Source: Nematostella vectensis (Eukaryota; Cnidaria; Anthozoa; Actiniaria; Edwardsiidae). From it: a stretch of DNA of 64,000 nt. The stretch spans positions 5,380,001 through 5,444,000 of the forward strand of contig NC_064034.1 of assembly GCF_932526225.1 (NCBI RefSeq), read 5' to 3'. Below, piece after piece: positions 55,801-64,000 of this stretch. A model generated the notes under the pieces. The model made no database searches. It saw only the letters and a program-made list of their open reading frames with translations, and was not told the DNA's origin. Each line of letters opens with the position of its first letter. Position 1 is the first letter of the stretch. Position numbers and translations under genes: made by a program.

Positions 55801-58800
55801 CAAGTACATTGGACATGGTGACAGGGCGAGGGGGTTCTGTGAGGTTGCTGTACTTATTATGCTGCTGCTCTACCTGATAGAGGAGGTCAACCAAATGTCA
55901 AGGTAACCTGACAAGTCAGATGGACAGACATATACCTACAGAAGCAGGCCCATAGCCAGGGGGGGTAGGGGGGGTTCGGACGAACCTCCCCACTCGGCTT
56001 GAAGGTCTGTTCAGGGAAAACAAAAAATATATAACTTTTGGCTGGATTACCGTGCACATCAATATGTCTTTAAAATGCCTATAAAAATCTTTTTTTTAAA
56101 TAATCATCTTGATTATTATCGCTATATGTTTAAAAAGCACCCTATTAATACGATGCTTTAAAATACATTTTAAATACAAGATTGAATTTATTTTGAAGTA
56201 TTGATTGCCTAATGTAATAAGGCGAGGGCATGGGTATACCAGAAATTTGTTCAGCTGAAATGGAAAAACAACCCACCCCGCTCAAAATCCTGGCTACGGG
56301 CCTTAGAAGAAAAAATAGACAGACGTACAGGCATCAATTGAGCATATTATGCTGTCAACAGGAGATAAGGCTGATCCTGTATCTAGTCAGGACTTAACTA
56401 AAGATTTTCTGAAAGTATCTTATTCTTATTTCTTACATTCTCCTCATTTGTCAGGGAGCAAGCAGCATATTTCAAGGACGTGTATAACTATTTTGATTGG
56501 CTTGGTGTCATCTTCATCTGGCTCATGGTGCCACTCAGAGTTGTCAATCATGATGCACAATGGGTCTTGGCTTCTCTTGGCTACCTTTTTAACTTTTTCA
56601 GGATTTTCAAGTTTTCTAGTGTCACACGGTAAGATGTTACTCTTGTAATTAATAGAATGGAATAATAGCTCGGTACAGTGGAACCTGGATTTTACAATAT
56701 GCCTTGGGAGAAAGAAAATGTATCGTAAAATCGAGGTATCATTGCAAAGAGGTCCTCGATTTTAGGATATAAAGGAAAATCCATTTAAAAAATCATTGTA
56801 GCGAGGCTGGGTTAATTATCAACTTTTATAAAATAATAATATTGAAACATTACTCTGAGGAAGACTGTTCTGTCACTCTCTGTAAGATTGTAATTTGGAT
56901 TTAACAAGATCTGCCAAGAAAAAAAATTGATCAACTGTATTGTACGGTGATGTCTTGAGTTGTTCTCTCTTTGATGATAGACAGAATTAGCAATATGGTT
57001 GCATCGAGGTCAAAATATGCTTGGGAGAACAGATTTGTATCGTAAAATCGAAAATATCCTTATATCCAATATCGTTAGATTAAGGTACTTTCTTATACAT
57101 TTCACTGTATTTGAGCCATGAGAAAGAAACGTCATTGTAAAATCATGGTTATCGTAAAACCCAGTATCGTAAAATCCTGGTTCCACTGTATCACCGGCTT
57201 CACTTCTTAAGTTAAGAAGTTTGTCAGGGGCAATGAGAATTTATTTCAGCTAAGGATTTTTTTCCAGAGGTGTAAAAACCTGTAAATCTAAATTGGCAAA
57301 TATAAATACATACCTTAATCTTCTTGGAAAAAGGTGTTAAGCCAGAGGTGGTTCTCTTAAAGCACTAATAATTAACCTTTATTGAAGAACATAAAAGAAC
57401 CAATCCCTGGAAATTTATATTTTGAGTACTAACAATTTTGGTTGTGATTGCAAAGGATAAATGACTGATAGCTTTTTCTTATTTCTCAGAACAACTGGTC
57501 TGTACACTAAGACCCTGGCACGGATTATCATTCATGATATTTCCCGCTTCCTAGTTGTGTTTGCAGTGATTTTCCTTTCATTCTCTGGTGCTTTGTTCCT
57601 TTCTCTTCGAGCCTACAATAATCAACATCTCATTGGGTAAGTTGTGCTGGATGTTTTGCAACTTTTTTATTTGTTGTATTAACACATTTTTGCTTGCTTA
57701 TTTCAGCGGCTTTGAACAGGTTTTGTTAAGTGGTATTAGAACACTAGCTGAACAGCAACCTATCTCAGAGGATTTCTCCAAATTCAAGTAAGCTGACACT
57801 GGTATTAGAATTGATTACTCACTTCTTAAGTACCATCTATAACCACAATCATCGTCACATAATCATAATAATAATTTCTCCCTAACCCTACACTGCCATC
57901 ACCATGACAGTCACACATCATCATCGCCATTGTCATCATCATCACCATCATTATCATATCATCATCATTATCATCTTCATTGTGGTCAGCATCATCATCA
58001 TCGCTGTCATCGGTATTATCATCATAGTCATCATCATCATCATCATCATCATCAGTATTATTATCGTTGTCATCATGACCATAATTCCTACAACAGCAGC
58101 AATATTTTCCGAATAGTTGCAAATCCCATGACTTTGATCTTCAGGTGGCTCTCCATTCTGCTAATGATGTCTTACATGGGGACGGTGGCGGTGGTTTTAC
58201 TAAATATCCTGATCGCTCAGCTTAGCACCACATACACACAGGCCAAGAAGCGTGCCAAGCTCGAATATGACGTGGACAGGATGCTGCTCCTCACGCGCAT
58301 GGAGAACTACCCCTTCTTGGTAACCCAGCATGGTTGTGTTCAATGGCGTATAACATTCGATTTTAACCCATGTGTTAATTTATTCCCTCAATGCTAGCTC
58401 TAAAAGAGACATGAAGTGTTCGACATGTCTTCTATATATTAACCCCAACAAAGTGCGCGATAAATGTTGTTGCCGGTAACAAGAAAGTGTTCCTGAACTT
58501 ACCGGGTATACTTGTGTTTATTAGACATGTGTGCACAAGATGCAGCTTATCCAGTAATATTTTGAACACGCTTCTTTCTCATTCCAGAACCTGCGTGTTC
58601 GTTACTACAAGGAAGGGGACTGGATTAGCGAAATGAACTTGGCTAAAGGTGACTTTCGAGCGCCAGACGAGTTATATTAATTAATTGAATTGGTGTTAAT
58701 TTTGGGTATGAATATCCGGGGATACAATCTTGGGATTTTAAAAACAATGTGTTCACCGGGATCCCCCCCCCCCCCCCTTTAGCAGCCAAAAATAAAGTAA

Positions 58801-59413
58801 TTGTATGAGACATTATCTAAAATACAGGAGAAAATGCCTTGAAAGTCCCTTTTGGGGCCCCTCTCCTGTTAAAAATCCTGGCTACGTTGCTGATATTGTT
58901 TTTGTGATCCCGATGTGTTACCCTGGTACTAAAGTTGCTACTCCTCCACCCTATTGCACTTTTCTTTTTCTATTTTTAAAAATATTTTTGCCTTTAGAGC
59001 TGCTTGAGTTCAGTGAAGACAGACATCCCCTTGAAACAATCGAACAGAAGCTGGAGATGCTTAGGTAAGGGCCACGTGACCAGTCACGTGTTGAGGGGAC
59101 CCTATGGCTTATGGGTATCCCAGCTCTGATTTGCAGGGGTAGGGGGTGGGGATGACTAAATGGGGACGTAACTTAGCTGCTTTAGTTTTTGTGTTCTGAT
59201 CTGGGCATCTTGTCGTAGTATACGTGTAGCCGCTTGTAGGGCTTGTTTCGCGAGTATCCGCCATCGACATACATAGGATATACCTGTCGTGGAAATGGCG
59301 CCCTTCACGTTTTTCAATGATTAAATCATTACTAACCGCATATTATGTTGTTCAGGGGGCTGATGCGCAAGATTGTGAAGACCATCAAGCCTGTCAGTAG
59401 CATTGAGAAATAA
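52875..59413 (+). CDS. TRP-like six-helix cation channel with ankyrin-like N-terminus
   Basis: Fourteen exons: 52875-53018, 53767-53958, 54352-54653, 54924-55023, 55123-55416, 55488-55561, 55720-55902, 56455-56628, 57490-57636, 57707-57787, 58145-58319, 58588-58648, 58998-59064, 59356-59413. All GT-AG and in phase, giving 683 aa. The cytosolic N-terminus has ankyrin-like helices (KTLLHYAAEQNFYHLASTL; MLPVEVALMKENDDVAAVM). Six hydrophobic segments lie near residues 365-390, 409-429, 442-460, 466-486, 503-526 and 565-590. The pore loop is in exon 10 (GFEQVLLSGIRTLAEQQP). S6 ends in VVLLNILIAQLSTTYTQAKK, the NILIA(Q/L)L type of ending seen in TRP channels, and a charged cytosolic helix follows. 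It likely forms a tetrameric cation channel in the plasma membrane. It is not clearly TRPA, TRPV or TRPM; I place it only in the Ion_trans/TRP superfamily. The start ATG is in CAGATGGCGGCGAG. AATAAA is at 60060. Confidence 0.85.
53215..53251. repeat. Perfect 15-bp hairpin (channel gene intron 1)
   Basis: GCTATTTACCAGTCA at 53215-53229 and its exact reverse complement at 53237-53251, with a 7-bp loop. Confidence 0.85.
55946..56305. mobile_element. ~360-bp inverted-repeat element (channel gene intron 7)
   Basis: AGGCCCATAGCCAGG at the left faces CCTGGCTACGGGCCT at the right. GGGGGTTCGGACGAACCTCC lies just inside. The GGCCGTAGCCAGG end also borders several other dispersed repeats here, so these may belong to one broad family. 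Confidence 0.55.
56675..57190. mobile_element. ~515-bp element with CAGTGGAACC ends (channel gene intron 8)
   Basis: The left end TACAGTGGAACCTGGATTTT mirrors the right end AAAATCCTGGTTCCACTGTA. The interior repeats ATCGTAAAATCG words in both orientations. CAGTGG-type ends flanked by TA fit the Tc1/mariner-pogo superfamily, non-autonomous here. Confidence 0.7.
57850..58085 (+). repeat. CAT trinucleotide microsatellite (channel gene intron 10)
   Basis: Imperfect ATC triplet run ending ~60 bp before exon 11. It produces His/Ile-rich and Asp-rich frames on the two strands that are not genes. Confidence 0.9.
58758..58885 (-). repeat. Dispersed repeat copy (channel gene intron 12)
   Basis: Reverse-complement relative of 8590-8724: a C tract, then TTTAGCAGCCAAAAATAAAG, GAGACATTATCTAAAATACA, GGAGAAAATGCC and GTTAAAAATCCTGGCTACG. 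Confidence 0.55.
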
Positions 59414-59740
59414 GCACGAAGAGTGACGTCAACTACATTAGGCACGGATAGTAATGTCAGCATCATGTAAAGTGTAACGTATGTTACGAAGAGTGACGTC
59501 AGCTACATTAGGTACATGTCAAACAGAGAGATAAGAGCACTGAGGTTGACTTCAGCAGCGTTATGCACAAAGAGTGACGTCAGCACCATTGTGCAAAAAT
59601 TATCGTCAGGTACGAAGAGTGACGTCAGTAGCATAGAGAAATAAGAACGGAGGATGACGTCAGCAACATTAGGCAGGGTTAGTGACGTCAACAACAGAGA
59701 GATAATGGGCACGTAGGATGACGTCGTACGCACAGAGAAC
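59414..59740 (+). repeat. TGACGTCA-rich repeat cluster in 3' UTR of channel gene
   Basis: Directly after the stop codon, the words GAGTGACGTCAGC, GGATGACGTCAGC and close variants recur seven or more times in ~300 bp (near 59422, 59493, 59573, 59622, 59655, 59683, 59719), spaced irregularly by ~30-80 bp with ACATTAGGCA linkers. TGACGTCA is the palindromic CRE/ATF site. It may be only a decayed minisatellite. Confidence 0.75.
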
Positions 59741-60554
59741 TAAGCACCATTCTAGTTTCATTTTACTGAGTCAGTAGGCATTGGATTCTAGAATTTTAGT
59801 AACAAAGAAGTGCCACAGATCTAACGTAAGATTGTTGATAACTCCTTTGGGCCCCTGTCGCTGCATCTCGTTCTATTTCTAGTTTGTTTCCATCTAGTGT
59901 TACGATTGCAAAGGTCTAAGCTTTTGTGTGCTATGCGTGATGCCTTCTTTATACAACTAGTATTATAAGCGTCGAAAGAATAGTTTTATATGATTTTATT
60001 ATCGTAATTCGGCATCAATCATTTATGGTAAAGTCTTAAAATGTTCTCTTTTAATATATAATAAATCCTTTTTTATGGTTTGTTGTTGTTGTTTTTTTTT
60101 TTTGGGGGGGGGTGAAAAAGGATATGTCATATGTTCGAGGGTAGGAGAGGGTGTCTTGTATCATGCATCTTGGCATGTTTAATGTGAGAATTCGCGTATG
60201 CCATAGGTCTCAGGCGGGAGGGTTGCCTGTGGAGAGGTATCGATGTGAGAACAACCCATGGGTTTTAGGAATGGGGGAAGAGTTTATTCGATCTTGGTGC
60301 TGGAATACTTTTTTAATTTTTTGAAGAACACGATATCGAATTACTGTGGGCCCAGCGTTACGAATTACAAAAAAGAAAAAAAGAAATAAATAAAAGCTAA
60401 AAAAATCATGATATGGTTGCGCCGAGCAGCCCGGATTGATTACATTTGTTACAGATTGTCTTGAACAATGATATGCAATGTGAAAGCCTGCGCTCTATCT
60501 TAGCAAGTTTTAAGAGGAGGGGAGTTGTCGTATTAAGCTGGGATATCAATATGT

Positions 60555-63500
60555 GAAACCTCATATTTCATAGAGTGGGAGAAGAGAGTGCATGGGATAT
60601 CGATATGAATTCCCGCGTATATCATAGGATGGGAGAAGAGAGTGCATGGGATATCGATATGAATTCCCGCGTATATCATAGGATGGGAGAAGAGAGTGCA
60701 TGGGATATCGATATGAATACCCGCGTATATCATAGGATGGAAGAAGAGAGTGCATGAGATATCGATATGTGAACCCGCGTGTATCATAGGATGGGAGAAG
60801 AGAGTGCATGAGATATCGATATGAATACCCGCGTGTATTATAGGGTGGGAGAGGAGAATGCATGGGATATCGATATGAATACCCGCGTATATCATAGGAT
60901 GGGAGAAGAGAGTGCATGGGATATCGATATGAATACCCGCGTATATCATAGGATGGGAGAAGAGAGTGCATGGGATATCGATATGAATACCGGCTTATAT
61001 CATAGGGTGGGAGAGGAGAGTGCATGGGATATCGATATGTGAACCCGCGTGTATCATAGGATGGGAGAAGAGAGTGCATGAGATATCGATATGAATACCC
61101 GCGTGTATTATAGGGTGGGAGAGGAGAATGCATGGGATATCGATATGAATACCCGCGTGTATCATAGGGTGGGAGAGGAGAATGCATGGGATATCGATAT
61201 GAATACCCGCGTGTATCATAGGGTGGGAGAGGAGAATGCATGGGATATCGATATGAATACCCGCGTATATCATAGGGTGGTAGAAGAGAGTGCATGGGAT
61301 ATCGATATGATTACCCGCGTATATCATAGAGTGGGAGAGGAGAGTGCATGGGATATCGATATGAATACCCGCGTATATCATAGGGTGGGAGAGGAGAGTG
61401 CATGGGATATCGATATGTGAACCCGCGTGTATCATAGGATGGGAGAAGAGAGTGCATGAGATATCGATATGAATACCTGCGTGTATTATAGGGTGGGAGA
61501 GGAGAATGCATGGGATATCGATATGAATACCCGCGTATATCATAGGATGGGAGAAGAGAGTGCATGGGATATCGATATGAATACCCGCGTATATCATAGG
61601 ATGGGAGAAGAGAGTGCATGGGATATCGATATGAATACCCGCTTATATCATAGGGTGGGAGAGGAGAGTGCATGGGATATCGATATGTGAACCCGCGTGT
61701 ATCATAGGATGGGAGAAGAGAGTGCATGAGATATCGATATGAATACCCGCGTGTATTATAGGGTGGGAGAGGAGAATGCATGGGATATCGATATGAATAC
61801 CCGCGTGTATCATAGGGTGGGAGAGGAGAATGCATGGGATATCGATATGAATACCCGCGTGTATCATAGGGTGGGAGAGGAGAGTGCATGGGATATCGAT
61901 ATGTGAACCCGCGTGTATCATAGGATGGGAGAAGAGAGTGCATGAGATATCGATATGAATACCCGCGTGTATTATAGGGTGGGAGAGGAGAATGCATGGG
62001 ATATCGATATGAATACCCGCGTGTATCATAGGGTGGGAGAGGAGAATGCATGGGATATCGATATGAATACCCGCGTGTATCATAGGGTGGGAGAGGAGAA
62101 TGCATGGGATATCGATATGAATACCCGCGTATATCATAGGGTGGTAGAAGAGAGTGCATGGGATATCGATATGAATACCCGCGTATATCATAGAGTGGGA
62201 GAGGAGAGTGCATGGGATATCGATATGAATACCCGCGTATATCATAGGGTGGGAGAGGAGAGTGCATGGGATATCGATATGTGAACCCGCGTGTATCATA
62301 GGATGGGAGAAGAGAGTGCATGAGATATCGATATGAATACCCGCGTGTATTATAGGGTGGGAGAGGAGAATGCATGGGATATCGATATGAATACCCGCGT
62401 ATATCATAGGATGGGAGAAGAGAGTGCATGGGATATCGATATGAATACCCGCGTATATCATAGGATGGGAGAAGAGAGTGCATGGGATATCGATATGAAT
62501 ACCCGCTTATATCATAGGGTGGGAGAGGAGAGTGCATGGGATATCGATATGTGAACCCGCGTGTATCATAGGATGGGAGAAGAGAGTGCATGAGATATCG
62601 ATATGAATACCCGCGTGTATTATAGGGTGGGAGAGGAGAATGCATGGGATATCGATATGAATACCCGCGTGTATCATAGGGTGGGAGAGGAGAATGCATG
62701 AGATATCGATATGAATACCCGCGTATATCATAGGGTGTGAGAGGAGAGTGCATGGGATATCGATATGAATACCCGCGTATATCATAGGGTGGGAGAGGAG
62801 AGTGCATGAGATATCGATATGAATACCCGCGTATATCATAGGGTGGGAGAGGAGAGTGCATGGGATATCGATATGAATACCCGCGTATATCATAGGGTGT
62901 GAGAGGAGAGTGCATGGGATATCGATATGAATACCCGCGTATATCAAAGGGTGGGAGAAGAGAGTGCATGGGATATCGATATGAATTCCCGCGTATATCA
63001 TAGGATGGGAGAGGAGAGTGCATGGGATATCGATATGAATACCCGCGTATATCATAGGGTGGGAGAAGAGAGTGCATGGGATATCGATATGAATACCTGC
63101 GTGTATCATAGGGTGGGAGAAGAGAGTGCATGGGATATCGATATGAATACCCGCGTATATCATAGGGTGGGAGAAGAGAGTGCATGGGATATCGATATGA
63201 ATACCCGCGTATATCATAGGGTGGTAGAAGAGAGTGCATGGGATATCGATATGAATACCCGCGTATATCATAGGGTGGTAGAAGAGAGTGCATGGGATAT
63301 CGATATGAATACCCGCGTATATCATAGGGTGGGAGAGGAGAGTGCATGGGGATATCGATATGTGAACCCGCGTGTATCATAGGATGGGAGAAAAGAGTGC
63401 ATGAGATATCGATATGAATACCCGCGTGTATTATAGGGTGGGAGAGGAGAATGCATGGGATATCGATATGAATACCCGCGTATATCATAGGATGGGAGAA

Positions 63501-64000
63501 GAGAGTGCATGGGATATCGATATGAATACCCGCGTATATCATAGGATGGGAGAAGAGAGTGCATGGGATATCGATATGAATATCCGCTTATATCATAGGG
63601 TGGGAGAGGAGAGTGCATGGGATATCGATATGTGAACCCGCGTGTATCATAGGATGGGAGAAGAGAGTGCATGAGATATCGATATGAATACCCGCGTGTA
63701 TTATAGGGTGGGAGAGGAGAATGCATGGGATATCGATATGAATACCCGCGTGTATCATAGGGTGGGAGAGGAGAATGCATGGGATATCGATATGAATACC
63801 CGCGTGTATCATAGGGTGGGAGAGGAGAATGCATGGGATATCGATATGAATACCCGCGTATATCATAGGGTGGTAGAAGAGAGTGCATGGGATATCGATA
63901 TGATTACCCGCGTATATCATAGAGTGGGAGAGGAGAGTGCATGGGATATCGATATGAATACCCGCGTATATCATAGGGTGGGAGAGGAGAGTGCATGGGA
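60555..64000 (+). repeat. 54-bp satellite array, runs off the right edge
   Basis: About 63 copies of a 54-bp unit (GCATGGGATATCGATATGAA, TACCCGCGTATATCATAGGG, TGGGAGAGGAGAGT). Each unit carries the palindrome GATATCGATAT. A distinctive variant unit (ATGTGAACCCGCGTGTATC) begins its GAACCC at 60771, 61041, 61419, 61689, 61905, 62283, 62553, 63364 and 63634. The spacings are 5, 7, 5, 4, 7, 5, 15 (+1 bp) and 5 units. The array is higher-order repeated and several frames are open on both strands. Confidence 0.98.

Noticed and set aside
57904-58122. His/Ile-rich and Asp-rich frames near channel exon 11
   Set aside because: CAT microsatellite in intron 10; exons 10 and 11 join in phase without it.
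61311-63542. 743-codon open frame on the minus strand, with other long frames on both strands of the same region
   Set aside because: It is the 54-bp satellite. The period is a multiple of three, so frames stay open on both strands without coding for anything.

Overview
The window is nuclear DNA from an intron-rich animal, most likely an anthozoan cnidarian such as a sea anemone (Nematostella-like). This is inference: the genes are animal orthologues cut into many small exons with GT/GC-AG splice sites, there are no bacterial operon features, and introns and spacers are full of short foldback elements, G/C homopolymer runs and minisatellites. I built gene models by joining exons whose splice sites and reading phases fit throughout, so they are predictions without transcript evidence.

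Layout, left to right. (1) 2639-3853 (+): an intronless class A peptide-type GPCR, possibly with a 5' UTR intron. (2) 3854-7764: spacer with a foldback element. (3) 7770-17747 (+): an 11-exon secreted protein with a signal peptide, a PAN/apple domain, an EGF domain, three pentraxin domains and a Cys-containing tail (863 aa). Its introns hold a Gypsy-like remnant with a short LTR, a foldback element and a 48-bp minisatellite. (4) 17748-20609: spacer with a three-layer nested foldback repeat. (5) 20610-27128 (-): WDR18, 10 exons, 437 aa; intron 1 holds a 2.03-kb inverted-repeat element with an internal 213-bp tandem array. (6) 27395-47037 (+): ERCC4/XPF, 33 exons, 915 aa, head to head with WDR18 across 266 bp. 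Its 6.2-kb intron 22 contains a two-exon gene for a small secreted four-cysteine peptide (37943-40040), a truncated second copy of that gene's 5' end, and several satellites. (7) 48083-48628 (-): a single-exon orphan of 181 aa. (8) 48629-52874: spacer with a ~330-bp tandem duplication and a dispersed element. (9) 52875-59413 (+): a 14-exon TRP-like six-helix channel, 683 aa. (10) 60555 to the right edge: a 54-bp satellite with higher-order structure.

How the genes relate. WDR18 (pre-60S ribosome maturation with PELP1/TEX10/SENP3) and ERCC4 (the nuclease partner of ERCC1 in excision and crosslink repair) share a short divergent promoter region; both are nuclear housekeeping proteins. The GPCR, pentraxin protein, small peptide and channel are unrelated surface or secreted products, with no sign of a shared pathway.

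Most notable: the start of ERCC4 exon 22, including its 3' splice site, has been tandemly multiplied in the preceding intron, leaving six decoy acceptors 40 bp apart, each followed by an in-frame stop. Four of the 65 coding introns I modelled use GC donors. The peptide gene nested in ERCC4 and the phase-symmetric triple pentraxin protein are the most interesting protein-coding finds.
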